64,000 nt of DNA from Cupriavidus sp. UYMMa02A (GCA_001725945.1 LRMT01000125.1:124001-188000); one strand, 5' to 3'. Counted from the first letter of the stretch, positions 37,624 to 47,010 are shown. Notes: generated by a model from the letters alone, not told the origin. A program made the numbers and translations.

Positions 37624-37972
37624 ATGCGCAAGCCTCTCCCGTTGTTGCTCACCGGCCTGACGGCACTGGGCCTCGCCACCATCTGCCTGGCGCAGTCCGC
37701 CCCGGGCCAGGGAGCCGCAAACGCTATATCCGAGGCCGTACAGGAAGGCAGCAACCCCTATCGCCGCCGCGGGCGGCAGCACCGACCCCGAGGAAGCCAG
37801 GCGGGCCAAGTGCGAGGCACTGAAAGAAGAATACAACGCGACGTCGAAACAGCGGACCTACCAGTCGCCTGGCACCTCGACGCAGAATGCGCAAGGACGT
37901 CCGGTCCCGAAGATCGAACGGGACAAGACGCGCAAGTCGCTGCAGGAAACGTATCGCGCCAATTGCACCTGA
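37624..37972 (+). CDS. Small exported hypothetical protein (frameshifted)
   Basis: From ATG 37624 a signal peptide (MRKPLPLLLTGLTALGLATI-CLA) precedes a short protein. Around 37764-37770, in a GCCGCCGCG stretch, the frame moves from 1 to 2 (one inserted or two lost bases). It then reads GGSTDPEEARRAKCEALKEE, a Gln/Ser/Thr-rich linker, and a basic end ERDKTRKSLQETYRANCT with stop at 37970-37972. Two cysteines flank the mature domain. I know no family name; proteins of this look are common periplasmic hypotheticals in the Burkholderiaceae. Confidence 0.6.
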
Positions 37973-38104
37973 TCGCGCTAGGAACAGACGTGCTTTCTTG
38001 GCGCCAAGGAACGGGCTTTCCTGTCAGCCTCGTTGCGGTCGCCATGCGGGAACTGCCGATGTCAGCAACGACGACAGTGCAGCGGTGCGCACTTTTCTGC
38101 AAAT

Positions 38105-39369
38105 ATGATTGCCGCAGAAGCGCAAACTGAGGCGCCCGCAACGCCGGGGCAGACCGGCCTGCGGCGCATGCGCATGACGGCGACCGCCATCCTGGCGGCC
38201 ATGCTGGGACTGCTGGTGCTCAGCGCTCTGGGCCAGGCTCGCTATCCTTGGCTCGCCTGGGTGCGCGCCTTTGCCGAAGCCGGCACCGTGGGCGCAGTCG
38301 CCGACTGGTACGCGGTGGTCGCGTTGTTCCGCCGCCCGTTCGGCCTGCCGATCCCGCATACGGCGATCATTGCGCGCAACCAGATGCGCATCGCCGACAG
38401 CCTGGGCAGCTTTGTCGAGCAGAACTTCCTCGCACCCGAACTGATCGTCGACCGGCTGCGCGCGCACAACATGGCAAAGGTCGCCGCGAGCTGGCTGGCC
38501 AGTCCCGTCAATAGCCGCACGCTGGCGGATCCCGTGGTGGATTCGCTGCCCGCATTGCTGCGGGTGCTCGACGATGACAGCGTCGCGCGGCTGTTCGAGC
38601 GCAGTGCCCTGCCCTGGCTACGTACACTCGATGTCTCCGCATTGGCCGGCAACCTGCTGCAGGTACTGACCGAGCAGCAGCGGCATCAGCCGTTGCTCGA
38701 TCGCGGCCTGCGTGCCGCCGAACAATGGCTCACAGCGAATTCTGGCCTGCTGCAGGCCAAGTTCAGCGAGGCATCGCGCTACACGCCGGTCCGCCTCGAC
38801 GCCTACATCGTCAACAAGTTCGTCGAAGGCGTGATCGCACTGCTGCATGAAGTCCGCTCCGCGCCGGACCATCCGCTGCGGCTGCAGCTCGACGAAGCCA
38901 TGCAAGCGCTCATCGTCCGCCTGCGCACGTCCGAGCGCTACCGGCGCACGGGCAGGCTGTGGATGCGCGACTGCATCCGCTACCTGAAGCGCGAGGACAG
39001 CTATCGCATGCTGTGGCACCGTCTGCGCGTGTGGCTCAGTACCGAAGCAGTGCGTGAGGATTCCTGGCTGCGCGCCATGGTCGCAGACATGCTGGCGTCG
39101 CTCGGCGCGAGCGTCCGGGATGATCCGGCCCAGCAGGACAGGCTCAATGCGTGGTGGCTGCAACTCGTCCATGCGGCAGTCATCCGCTATCGCCATCAGG
39201 TGCCCGCGCTGATCGCCGAAGTCGTGAAGAGCTGGGACCTGACGAGATCACGAGAAAGATCGAGTCCGAAATCGGCCGCGACCTGCAGTTCATCCGCATC
39301 AACGGCACGATCGTCGGCGGCACGGTAGGCGTGTTGCTCCATGCAGCGTTGCTGTGGCTGGCGCCTTGA
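38105..39369 (+). CDS. DUF445 membrane protein (frameshifted near 3' end)
   Basis: A ~422-residue DUF445 protein. An N-terminal membrane helix (AILAAMLGLLVLSALG) is followed by the family signature GTVGAVADWYAVVALFRRP and GLPIPHTAIIARNQMRIAD, then long helices. One C is missing at 39238-39239; the restored end DPDEITRKIESEIGRDLQF continues to RINGTIVGGTVGVLLHAALL, a second membrane helix. The family is a predicted inner-membrane protein with no settled function. ATG 38105 is the first start that keeps the membrane helix near the N-terminus. Confidence 0.87.
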
Positions 39370-39432
39370 GCAGGCGGGTGGCGACGATCCCCTTTTTCCG
39401 CACGGTGATCGACTTTCGCCTTGCCAGCAAGA

Positions 39433-40089
39433 CTACGCCAGCAACCGCAAGGCCTCAGCGAGCGACAGCACCGTCGTGCGCGAATCGAACGCCGTTGAAA
39501 AGAGATGGTCGTGCACGACCGGATCCGGGTCGTAGCAGCAGTCCTTGACCGTAAATAACCGAAAGTCCGCATCGCTCGCATACGCGACCGACGACAGCAC
39601 CACACCGGTCGACGCAATGCCGACCATGAGCAAGGTGTCGATGCCCTGCGCGGAAAGCCGCACCTGCAGGTCCGTCCCAAAGAACACGCTGGCGCGATGC
39701 GCGACGATGAGCGGCTCTGTGGCCTGCTGGCCCAGCTCCGGACAGATATGGTCGTCGACGAAAAGACCCAGCTGCTTGATGCCCTGCCCGTTCCGGTTCA
39801 GCGGACTGACTTCCGGATAGCCCGTCCGAAAGTGGATCTTGGCGAAATAGACGCTGACACCGCTGGCGCGCGCAGCGTCACACAGCCTGCGTGTATTGGC
39901 AAGCAACGTGGGGGCGACCGATGGAAACAACGCCAGGATGTCGGTCTGGTAATGCATGACCACCAGAGCTGTTTTCGCGGGAGCAAATTCCGGAATCGGC
40001 GTGGCCGCACTGTGCGCATCGGCAGTGCTTTCCATGTCCGGTTGATGGTCTGCCGCATCGGCGGCTTTGCGCGCAACGGGTGGGGACAT
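39433..40089 (-). CDS. Isochorismatase-fold protein lacking the usual catalytic residues
   Basis: A cysteine-hydrolase/isochorismatase-fold protein of about 218 residues: ALVVMHYQTDILALFPSVAP, VYFAKIHFRTGYPEVSP, HRASVFFGTDLQVRLSAQG, LLMVGIASTGVVLSSVAYA and DCCYDPDPVVHDHLFS. The usual catalytic Asp (in xDMQ) is replaced by His in VMHYQ, and the usual Cys (T-x-x-C-V) by Gly in ASTGVV. So, as in EntB-like members, it cannot use the cysteine-hydrolase mechanism. Substrate unknown. The start could be ATG 40089 or 40035. Intact. Confidence 0.82.
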   Translation of the reverse strand: MSPPVARKAADAADHQPDMESTADAHSAATPIPEFAPAKTALVVMHYQTDILALFPSVAPTLLANTRRLCDAARASGVSVYFAKIHFRTGYPEVSPLNRNGQGIKQLGLFVDDHICPELGQQATEPLIVAHRASVFFGTDLQVRLSAQGIDTLLMVGIASTGVVLSSVAYASDADFRLFTVKDCCYDPDPVVHDHLFSTAFDSRTTVLSLAEALRLLA

Positions 40090-40232
40090 AAGGCTACGCG
40101 ATGGGAAAGGACGGATGACTCTACCACGGTCACAGTTCGGCACTGGATGGCAATGACCGCGAGGCAGTACAGCAGGCGCTGCGGGACTTCATTCCAGACA
40201 TCGAAGTGATCGACACCGTCTGCCGAAAACCG

Positions 40233-40309
40233 TGGCGCGTCCTAGAGGACTCGAACCTCTGACCGCTCGCTTAGAAGGCGAGTGCTCTATCCAACTGAGC
40301 TAAGGACGC
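40233..40309 (-). tRNA. tRNA-Arg (anticodon TCT)
   Basis: Read on the minus strand, a 77-base cloverleaf starts GCGTCCTTAGC and ends GGACGC-G-CCA with the CCA encoded. The D arm, a 5-bp anticodon stem CTCGC/GCGAG enclosing loop CTTCTAA (anticodon TCT, reads AGA) and a T-arm with GGTTCGAGTCC are all present. A TAGAAT -10-like box lies at 40320-40325 on the same strand. Confidence 0.97.
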
Positions 40310-40350
40310 GAAGGGCAGCATTCTACCGCAGCACGAAGCGGCGCGGCAGC

Positions 40351-41592
40351 TCAGGGGGCCGCGCGCTGCCGCCAGTGCGCAGATGCTTCCTCCCCTGCCC
40401 CGTGCGCTGGCTTGCCGGCACGATGCAGCGATACGCAATTGCGGCCCATCTGCTTGGCATCGTAGAGCGCCTGGTCGGCGCGGCGCATAAGGTGCTCCAC
40501 GGTTTCCGCCTGCTCGCGCTGCGCCAGGCCGATGCTGACGGTATAGGCAATCGCATCGGGCTCCGAGGGGCACGCCGTGTTTTTCACCGTCGTGCTGAGG
40601 CGCAGGCTCGTCGCGCGCCCCCGTTCGAGCGTCGTTTCAGGCATGACGATGGCGAATTCGTCGCCGCCTAGCCGACCGATGATGTCCGGCTGCCCCGCCG
40701 TCTTGCGCAGCAGACCCGCGAAATGCCTCAACACGCTGTCGCCGCCCAGATGCCCGTACACGTCGTTGATGGCCTTGAAGTGATCCAGGTCGATGAACGC
40801 CACTGTGAGCGGCTTGCCGTGCCGGTCCGCCTGCGCGCTTGCGGCCTCGAGTTCCTGCCAGAACGCTCCGCGCGCCAGCAGGCCCGTCAGATCGTCGTGA
40901 CTCGCCTTGCGCTCCAGCATCCGGCGCAGACGATCGTGGGCCATCAAGGCAAAGCTGATCGACAGTCCCACCACGGCAAAGATGTCCAGCACAATCAGCG
41001 CCCCGTCCTGGGCCAGGGGGCCGACAACGCCCGGCTGGACGATGGCAGCGGCGAGATTCCACGCATTCAGCCCGGCACAGCTTGCGGCAATCAGTACCAG
41101 CGACAGTGCAGCGAACCTGCCCGTGCCGCGCTTTTGCGGCAGTAACGGCACAACGTGGCGGACGAGGTCCAGCAGCAAGAGGATCTGTCCGAGTCCGAGC
41201 GCCACCGGCATCCAGGGACGCAGTGTCCGCAGCAAGTCGGCATGCGGCCACCACGCGCCGCCCGCAATTACCGCCGCCAATAGCAGATTAAGGACGAACA
41301 GCATGGGGACGCCCCCGTGCTTCCCGGCGAAATGTCTCGTTCCCACGACCATCAGCGAGATTCCCGAGAACAGGACCATATCGACGGCATGGTCTGCCAG
41401 CCAGTAGCCGGCGACCCCGGCCAGGGCCGGCATGGCGGCCGCTGACGCCGCCAGGAGATCACCGAGCGCCCACGAAGTCAGGCCGCTCAACTCCATTCCC
41501 GGCGAGCGGCGCAGCACGGCGCAAACCACCGCCATTTGCAGCGCAAACAGGCCTGCAATGAGCACAATCATGTGCGACTGAAACATCTTCAT
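40351..41592 (-). CDS. Membrane GGDEF diguanylate cyclase
   Basis: A ~413-residue diguanylate cyclase making cyclic di-GMP. The N-terminal ~210 residues form about six to seven membrane helices (MIVLIAGLFALQMAVVCAVL, MLFVLNLLLAAVIAGGAWW, ALSLVLIAASCAGL), followed by the catalytic domain with HDDLTGLLARGAFWQEL, FIDLDHFKAINDVYGHLGGD and the intact active site RLGGDEFAIVMP. The product-inhibition I-site (RxxD upstream of GGDEF) is not present: GQPD stands there. Start at ATG 41592 or 41586. A tRNA-Arg gene follows. Confidence 0.93.
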   Translation of the reverse strand: MKMFQSHMIVLIAGLFALQMAVVCAVLRRSPGMELSGLTSWALGDLLAASAAAMPALAGVAGYWLADHAVDMVLFSGISLMVVGTRHFAGKHGGVPMLFVLNLLLAAVIAGGAWWPHADLLRTLRPWMPVALGLGQILLLLDLVRHVVPLLPQKRGTGRFAALSLVLIAASCAGLNAWNLAAAIVQPGVVGPLAQDGALIVLDIFAVVGLSISFALMAHDRLRRMLERKASHDDLTGLLARGAFWQELEAASAQADRHGKPLTVAFIDLDHFKAINDVYGHLGGDSVLRHFAGLLRKTAGQPDIIGRLGGDEFAIVMPETTLERGRATSLRLSTTVKNTACPSEPDAIAYTVSIGLAQREQAETVEHLMRRADQALYDAKQMGRNCVSLHRAGKPAHGAGEEASAHWRQRAAP

Positions 41593-41961
41593 TCCCGTCC
41601 AGCGACAGGCAGCGCCCCGCACGACGCTGCCGTCCCTTTTATGTCGGTCCTGCTTCGGGACCGTCGTTTCTCAATTTGCCGCCATACCCATACTCGTTCC
41701 GGACATCCACCAGCCGACGCAAGCGCGAACAGACTGGCACGGCCAGCACGCTCTCCGCAGGTGTGAGCGCTTCTTGTGATCATGGTCGGGTCAGTCCGCT
41801 CGGGGGTCGCTCCGTCGTTTGTCCCGGCAGCGACGGGCGGACTGCGGCGGTCTGGCGATTATCGCCGGGCCCGACCTCAAGTCAAGCCGCAGTTGGCCGT
41901 CCGAAGCGGGGTGCGAGCGCAGGCATGCCGAGGTGCCGTGAACAAAACCCTTCTGCTGCGA
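41593..41961. other. Gap upstream of the GGDEF gene, no gene seen
   Basis: No convincing coding frame, tRNA or repeat was found between the GGDEF start and the tRNA-Pro promoter. It should hold the promoter of the GGDEF gene on the minus strand, which I could not identify. Confidence 0.5.
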
Positions 41962-41990
41962 TTGACCTTCCGGTGCGGGCCGGCTACAAT
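41962..41990 (+). promoter_or_regulatory. Sigma-70 promoter of tRNA-Pro
   Basis: TTGACC (41962-41967) and TACAAT (41985-41990) are separated by 17 bases, a near-consensus promoter. The -10 box ends nine bases before the mature tRNA 5' end. Confidence 0.85.
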
Positions 41991-41999
41991 GGCCGGCTT

Positions 42000-42076
42000 C
42001 GGAGCGTAGCGCAGCCTGGTAGCGCATCTGATTTGGGATCAGAGGGTCGTAGGTTCGAATCCTATCGCTCCGACCA
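42000..42076 (+). tRNA. tRNA-Pro (anticodon TGG)
   Basis: A 77-base cloverleaf from CGGAGCG to CGCTCCG-A-CCA with the CCA encoded. It has a D arm GCGCAGCCTGGTAGCGC, anticodon stem TCTGA/TCAGA with loop TTTGGGA (anticodon TGG) and T arm with GGTTCGAATCC. A near-consensus promoter precedes it and an intrinsic terminator follows. Confidence 0.97.
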
Positions 42077-42083
42077 GTACGAT

Positions 42084-42118
42084 AAAAACGCTTATGTCGC
42101 AAGGCATAAGCCGTTTTT
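42084..42118 (+). terminator. Rho-independent terminator after tRNA-Pro
   Basis: AAAACGCTTATG pairs with CATAAGCCGTTTT around a TCGCAAGG loop (one mismatch), and the descending arm runs into five T. It is placed eight bases after the tRNA. Confidence 0.85.
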
Positions 42119-42140
42119 CTTTCCGTATCGCCCCTTACCG

Positions 42141-42674
42141 TTATGGTGGCGAGCTGGGCTGCGGCATATGCGCCGCGGCATTGCGCCGCTCGAAATGACA
42201 ATAGGCGTCGGCGGCCACCAGCCCGAACAGCGCATGCGCAAACAGGCTTTCCCAGCCACGGGCTTCATCGAACCAGTTGAAGTAGCGGCCGAGCGCGTAG
42301 AAATTCACCAGGTAGACCGCGACGCCGAACACGATACCGACGAGGGATGCCAGGCCCATGCTCGAATCGAGGCGGAACGAACCGAGGATCAGCGCGAGCG
42401 CGGCGGCCAGGATGATCGACAGCGCGTAGTGGACCGTCGCCGCGGCCAGCACAATGGTCCAGCTGAAAGCGTTCGCAGATGCCAGGGCCTCCCGGCCCAG
42501 GATGATGGCGGCCACCATCTTCACCGTATCCCAGGCGCCCAGGTACAACAGGAAGCGCGCCGTGAGCAGCTCGAGCACCATGTACACCGTTCCGGCGATC
42601 AGGCCGGCGACTACGGCGGCGCGCCAGTCGGGCCGGCAACGCGCATAGTGGTGCGATTGCATGTGGAGTTCCAT
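42141..42674 (-). CDS. Predicted four-helix inner-membrane protein
   Basis: A 177-residue protein with about four hydrophobic helices (AAVVAGLIAGTVYMVLELL, AAATVHYALSIILAAALALI, MGLASLVGIVFGVAVYLVNF, LFAHALFGLVAADAY). The N-terminus is histidine-rich (MELHMQSHHYARCR) and the end is proline-rich. ATG 42674 follows an excellent CGGAGGTG ribosome site, so the longer frame to 42785 is rejected. I do not know a named family. The convergent tRNA-Pro terminator ends 23 bases away. Intact. Confidence 0.8.
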   Translation of the reverse strand: MELHMQSHHYARCRPDWRAAVVAGLIAGTVYMVLELLTARFLLYLGAWDTVKMVAAIILGREALASANAFSWTIVLAAATVHYALSIILAAALALILGSFRLDSSMGLASLVGIVFGVAVYLVNFYALGRYFNWFDEARGWESLFAHALFGLVAADAYCHFERRNAAAHMPQPSSPP

Positions 42675-43283
42675 GAACACCTCCGGTAGCAAGGCCGCTC
42701 CGCAAAGAGGGCCATGAGTTAGTTCTAGCTCATATCCCACAAATACCAAGCGTCGCACGCCCACCGAAAATTGATAATGAATCACATTAGCGCGCTCGGC
42801 AACGTCCCCCGCGGGACGACCGCGTTCGCCCCGACAAGTTCTGCCTGAGTCATTGAAAACCCGCGCCGGTGGTACAATGTATCGTTAGCCCCGGGATGTC
42901 TGCGCATCCTGTCACCGGGCGTTCTCACCAGCGTGGAGGCCGGCTCTTCGGATCCTTCCGCAGCCTTATATCCATGGCGAGCGACCGGTAACAGCCCGCG
43001 CATCCGCGACTCGCACGGCCGAGGTTCTGCGGCCGTAATTGGCAAGACAGATCGGCCGGCAGACTGCGCCCCTGGACGATTCCCTAACTGGACCGGATGG
43101 CACGCGGCCTGCTGCGTCGCCTGGCCCTGGTCAGCTTGCCTGGGACAAACCCAAGGCGCGACCCGCCGCCATGCGGCAAGCCCTGTGCACTTGCGCCGGA
43201 CCGGCATGCCTGTACGTCGCGTCACATTGGATCGGTAAAATGTAACCATTGCAGCCTGCTGGCTGCCGAACGAGGAAGAGAGA
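42675..43283. other. Long non-coding stretch / possible structured leader before infA
   Basis: About 600 bases lack a credible gene. A TACAAT box at 42873-42878 and a TAAAAT box at 43236-43241 are promoter candidates on the plus strand. Transcripts from the first would carry a ~400-base leader into infA. This leader can form several GC hairpins, for example CCCGG(42890s)/CCGGG(42917 region) and ACGGCC/GGCCGT (about 43015-43036). No riboswitch class was recognised. Confidence 0.45.
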
Positions 43284-43505
43284 TTGGCTAAGGAAGAACT
43301 CATTGAATTTGGCGGTGTGGTGTCGGAAGCCCTGCCCGACAATCGTTACCGGGTCATGCTCGAGAACGGCGTCGAGATCTGGGCCTATGCATCGGGCAAG
43401 ATGCAGAAGCACCGTATCCGCATTCTGGCGGGCGACCGCGTCACCCTGGAAATGTCGCCGTACGACCTGACCAAGGGCCGCATCAACTTCCGCCACAAGT
43501 CCTGA
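43284..43505 (+). CDS. infA: Translation initiation factor IF-1
   Basis: IF-1 binds the ribosomal A site during initiation. The 73-residue S1/OB-fold protein reads MAKEELIEFGGVVSEALPDN, RVMLENGVEIWAYASGKMQK and ends LTKGRINFRHKS. The start is TTG 43284, decided by the GAGGAAGAGAG site just before it and by the family's MAKE beginning. It is not in a ribosomal-protein operon here, so it is probably the second infA copy that many Burkholderiaceae carry. A clean terminator follows, making it a single-gene unit. Confidence 0.95.
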   Translation: MAKEELIEFGGVVSEALPDNRYRVMLENGVEIWAYASGKMQKHRIRILAGDRVTLEMSPYDLTKGRINFRHKS

Positions 43506-43611
43506 GTCTTTGCCAGCGCCGGGCCCTGGAGCGACTTCCGGCCCCGGCCTCAGCGCAACGCTTGCGCACCAGCGTGTGTCACGCGCCTGACACGACGCTC
43601 GGAGACACTTG

Positions 43612-43638
43612 CGGGCTGCCTGACAGGCAGCCCGTTTT
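43612..43638 (+). terminator. Rho-independent terminator after infA
   Basis: CGGGCTGCCT (43612-43621), loop GAC, and the perfect complement to 43634 are followed by TTTT. Confidence 0.9.
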
Positions 43639-43726
43639 GTTGGGCGATCGCCTCTCGCGGCCCACCCGCTTGCGCCTGTCGGACGGCTTCACCATACTCG
43701 AAGCACGAACCCAGCCCCGCTCCGAC

Positions 43727-44203
43727 ATGAACCTGATCCTGTGGCGTCACGCCGAAGCCGAAGAGCTTCCCGATCCGCTGAGCCTCAGCCGGCACGCTGA
43801 CCTGCAGCGCCCGCTCACGCGCCGCGGGCGCAAGCAGGCGGACGCCTCCGCGGCGTGGCTGCGCGCCCAACTGCCTGCTCATACCCGCGTGCTATGCAGC
43901 CCCGCGCTGCGCACGCGTGAAACGGCTGCCGCGTTCACCGGCAAAAGTGAAATCGTGGACGACCTCGCGCCGGGCGCGGACGTCAGCACGGTCCTCGACG
44001 CGATCGGCTGGCCGCAAGGCGACGAAAACGTTGTGGTGGTCGGCCACCAACCCTGGCTTGGACGGCTGGCCAGCCTGCTGCTGGCCGGCACGGAAATGGA
44101 CTGGAGCGTGCGCAAGAGCGGGATCTGGTGGCTGGCGAGCCGTACCCGCGAAAGCGAAGCACAGACCGTGCTGCGCGCGGTCATCAATCCAGAGTTCCTC
44201 TGA
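43727..44203 (+). CDS. SixA-like histidine phosphatase family protein
   Basis: A 158-residue phosphoglycerate-mutase-fold phosphatase. The catalytic motif is LILWRHAEAEELPDP (His8) and the second His is in VVVVGHQPWLGRLASLL; PLTRRGRKQADASAAWL and VLCSPALRTRETAAAF complete the SixA pattern. SixA enzymes remove phosphate from phosphohistidine proteins. ATG 43727 is the conserved start; the open frame extends upstream into the terminator of infA and is not coding there. It lies near the phosphate/polyphosphate block. Intact. Confidence 0.88.
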   Translation: MNLILWRHAEAEELPDPLSLSRHADLQRPLTRRGRKQADASAAWLRAQLPAHTRVLCSPALRTRETAAAFTGKSEIVDDLAPGADVSTVLDAIGWPQGDENVVVVGHQPWLGRLASLLLAGTEMDWSVRKSGIWWLASRTRESEAQTVLRAVINPEFL

Positions 44204-44372
44204 CACGCACCACCAAGGAAATTCTGAAATCCCGGCCGAACCCGGTGTGGGTCCGCCAGCGGCCGCGCACCGCCGGGAAAATCGGCAAAGTGCGATAGCT
44301 GCTCGTTTCTCCGCTCACTAGAGTCGCGTGGTCCGTCGGTACGTCCGGCGCTCGTGACCCGGAGAAACAAGC

Positions 44373-45404
44373 ATGTCCAGCACGCCCGCCCTGCCCACCC
44401 CATTCACCCAGCCCGTCTCCCCCGGCGATCTTCGCCAGACCGCCTCGCTCGATTCTCACGCCGCGCCGGGACGCGTCATGGAAGCGTCATCGCCGGGTCA
44501 TGGCAATGTCACCGCGGCTCACTACATTGCATCGCAGCAGTTTCGTCACCAAAAGGACACACTGATGCGAGACCTTCCGACGCCTACCCAGCCGCTTTTC
44601 GACTCCCTGCCCAATGGCCTCGGCCAGTCGGCGCGGAGGCGTCTTCATCGCCCGTCGGATACACCGGCAAATGAATCGCCTGTTCTCAGCGTGGCGTGGG
44701 CGCGCCACCAGGATGAAGTAGTCGAGGCGCAGCGCCTGCGCTACAAGGTGTTTGCCGAAGAGATGGGCGCACGCCTGTCGTCAAAAGTCCCCGAACTGGA
44801 CGTCGACATGTTCGACGCCTTCTGCGACCACCTGATCGTGCGCGACACGGTCACGCTCAAGGTCGTCGGCACCTACCGCGTGCTGCCCCCGCACCAGGCC
44901 AAGCGCATCGGCTGCCTGTATGCCGAATCCGAATTCGACCTGGTCCGCCTGTCGCACCTGCGCCCCAAGATGCTGGAGCTGGGCCGTTCCTGCGTGCATC
45001 GCGACTACCGCTCTGGCAGCGTCATCATGGCCCTGTGGGGCGGCCTGGGCGAGTACCTGCAGCGCTGGGGCATTGAATCCATGCTCGGCTGCGCCAGCGT
45101 GCCGATGAGCGACGGCGGCCACTATGCCGCCAGCCTGTACCGGCTGTTCAGCGAGCGTTCGCTCGCGCCGATCGAATACCACGCGTTTCCGCGCCTGCCG
45201 TTGCCCGTCGAAGACCTTAACCAGCAGCTCGACGTCGATCCGCCGGCGCTGATCAAGGGCTACCTGCGCCTTGGCGCCCGCATCTGCGGCCTACCGGCCT
45301 GGGATCCGGATTTCAACGTGGCCGACTTCCTGACGCTGCTGCGCGTAGACGACATGAATCCGCGTTATGCCCGCCACTTCCTCGGGCTGAACCGCACGGC
45401 CTGA
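44373..45404 (+). CDS. OlsB-like GNAT N-acyltransferase (ornithine lipid synthesis type)
   Basis: An acyl-ACP-dependent N-acyltransferase of the OlsB/hemolysin-like GNAT group: EAQRLRYKVFAEEMGARL, DHLIVRDTVTLKVVGTYRVL, KMLELGRSCVHRDYRSGSV, LGCASVPMSDGGHYAASLYR and PPALIKGYLRLGARICG. OlsB acylates ornithine with a 3-hydroxy fatty acid to make lyso-ornithine lipid, a phosphorus-free membrane lipid. Two starts have good ribosome sites: ATG 44373 (343 residues, GGAGAA) and ATG 44565 (279 residues, AAGGA). The shorter matches the family length better; the longer is given for completeness. Intact. Confidence 0.82.
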   Translation: MSSTPALPTPFTQPVSPGDLRQTASLDSHAAPGRVMEASSPGHGNVTAAHYIASQQFRHQKDTLMRDLPTPTQPLFDSLPNGLGQSARRRLHRPSDTPANESPVLSVAWARHQDEVVEAQRLRYKVFAEEMGARLSSKVPELDVDMFDAFCDHLIVRDTVTLKVVGTYRVLPPHQAKRIGCLYAESEFDLVRLSHLRPKMLELGRSCVHRDYRSGSVIMALWGGLGEYLQRWGIESMLGCASVPMSDGGHYAASLYRLFSERSLAPIEYHAFPRLPLPVEDLNQQLDVDPPALIKGYLRLGARICGLPAWDPDFNVADFLTLLRVDDMNPRYARHFLGLNRTA

Positions 45405-45421
45405 ATCGTTTCGGCGCATTG

Positions 45422-45445
45422 AAAACGGCGGCCAATGGCCGCCGT
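45422..45445 (-). terminator. Terminator after ppx
   Basis: A perfect 9-bp stem ACGGCGGCC / GGCCGCCGT with a 3-base loop (45425-45445). On the minus strand TTTT follows it, so it ends ppx transcripts; it may also help end the convergent olsB-like transcript. Confidence 0.8.
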
Positions 45446-45478
45446 AAGTCATTTCTGTCTGGCGCCACGCGCCGCCAC

Positions 45479-47010
45479 TCAGCCGTACACCACCTTGTAG
45501 CGCTTGCCGATGCGCTGCCATTCGTCGGCCTCTTGCGCAAGGCTGTATTCGACGAGCGGATTGGCTTCGATCCAGGCTTTGGGCATGCGAACCTCGAAGC
45601 CCTCGTCGAGCGCGTCAGAACGCTGCGACACGCGAATATCCGGCAGCGGCGCATCCGAGCGCCGGCGGCATAGCACGAATGCCAGCCGCAGGCTGAACAA
45701 CATGCGCCAGTCAAGGAACTTGCTGCTGCTGGAGAGCTTGCCCAGCTTGCCGGCATGGCCAAGCAGCAAGGCCGCCAGGCGCGCCTGGTCGGTCTTCGAG
45801 AAGCCGGGCATGTCCGCATGCGTTGCGATATACGCCGAATGCTTGTGGTAACCGCTGTGGGAAATCGACATGCCGACCTCGTGCAGGCTGGCGGCCCAGC
45901 CCAGCAGCCCGAGATTGTCCTCGCGCCGCTCGTGAGGCGGATCGGGAAACTGCGACAGCAACGCGGTCGCGGCACGGCGCACGCGCCCGGCCTGCGCACG
46001 GTCTACACCGTACCGGCGCATGAACTGGTCCACCGTGACGGTGCGCATATCCTCGTGATGGCTGCGCCCCAGCAGGTCGTAGAGCACGCCAAGACGCAAC
46101 GCGCCGTCGGTCACGTCCATGCGGTCGATGTCGAGTTCGGCGAACACACCGAGCATGATCGAGAGCCCGCCCGGCAGCACCGGAATGCGATCCGCTTTCA
46201 GGCCTGCCAGCTTGACGCGGTTGGCGTTCTCGGCCTTGATCAGCGCGCGCTTCAGGCGCTCCAGCCCTTCGCGGGTGATGCCGTGCTCGGACGGATTGTC
46301 GTTCATGCCGTTGAGCTCGATCAGTTCGGCCAGTGCGCGCGCCGTGCCTGATGAACCGACTGCCTGCTCCCATCCCGCCGCACGGTACTGGCGCACCAGC
46401 ACCTGGATCTCGCGCCGCGCGGCCAGCTCGGCCTGCTTCATCGCATACTCGTCGACATTGCCGCTTGGAAAGAACTGGCGGCTGTGCGACACGCAGCCGA
46501 TATACAGGCTTTCCATCAGCTTCGACTGGTAGCCGTTGCCGATGATGAATTCGGTCGAACCGCCGCCAATATCGACCACCAACCGGTTACCCTGGCATAC
46601 CGGCGCGTCGTGCGACGCACCCAGATAGATCAGGCGCGCTTCTTCGCGCCCTGCGACGACCTCGATCGGGAAACCCAGCGCGGCTTCGGCCTCGATCAGG
46701 AACTCGGAGGCATTCTTGGCAACGCGCAGCGTATTGGTCGCCACGGCACGCACCTGGTCCTGCGAGAAGTCACGCAGCCGGTCGCCAAAACGGCGCAGCG
46801 CATCGATGCCGCGGCGCGTGCCGGTTGGTCGAGGTATTTGTCCGGTGTCAGACCTGCCGCCAGCCGCACCGGCTCGCGCAGCGCGTCGACCTGGAAAATC
46901 TGGCTGGCCGGGCCGTTGGCGGTGGGGGTCTCGTCCACCCGCCCGATCATCAGGCGGAAGCTGTTCGAGCCCATATCGACGGCGGCCAGCAGGCGTGGAG
47001 TGTTGTTCAT
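45479..47010 (-). CDS. ppx: Exopolyphosphatase / Ppx-GppA phosphatase (frameshifted)
   Basis: Ppx releases phosphate from inorganic polyphosphate. The protein from ATG 47010 opens LLAAVDMGSNSFRLMIGRVD (ASKHA ATP-fold), has AVATNTLRVAKNASEFLIEA, VVDIGGGSTEFIIGNG, AVGSSGTARALAELIELNG and a C-terminal HD-like domain (LLGWAASLHEVGMSISHSGY). One base is missing in 46811-46818, early in the gene. With it the length is about 510 residues. The gene is divergent from ppk, and the shared promoter region carries two Pho boxes. Confidence 0.93.

Noticed and set aside
41676..42689. Long plus-strand frame spanning the tRNA-Pro gene
   Set aside because: It runs through a certain tRNA, its promoter and terminator, and an antisense membrane-protein gene.
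42782..43342. Minus-strand open frame of 186 codons upstream of infA
   Set aside because: It overlaps infA, has low-complexity composition and no recognisable domain; likely a GC-driven frame.
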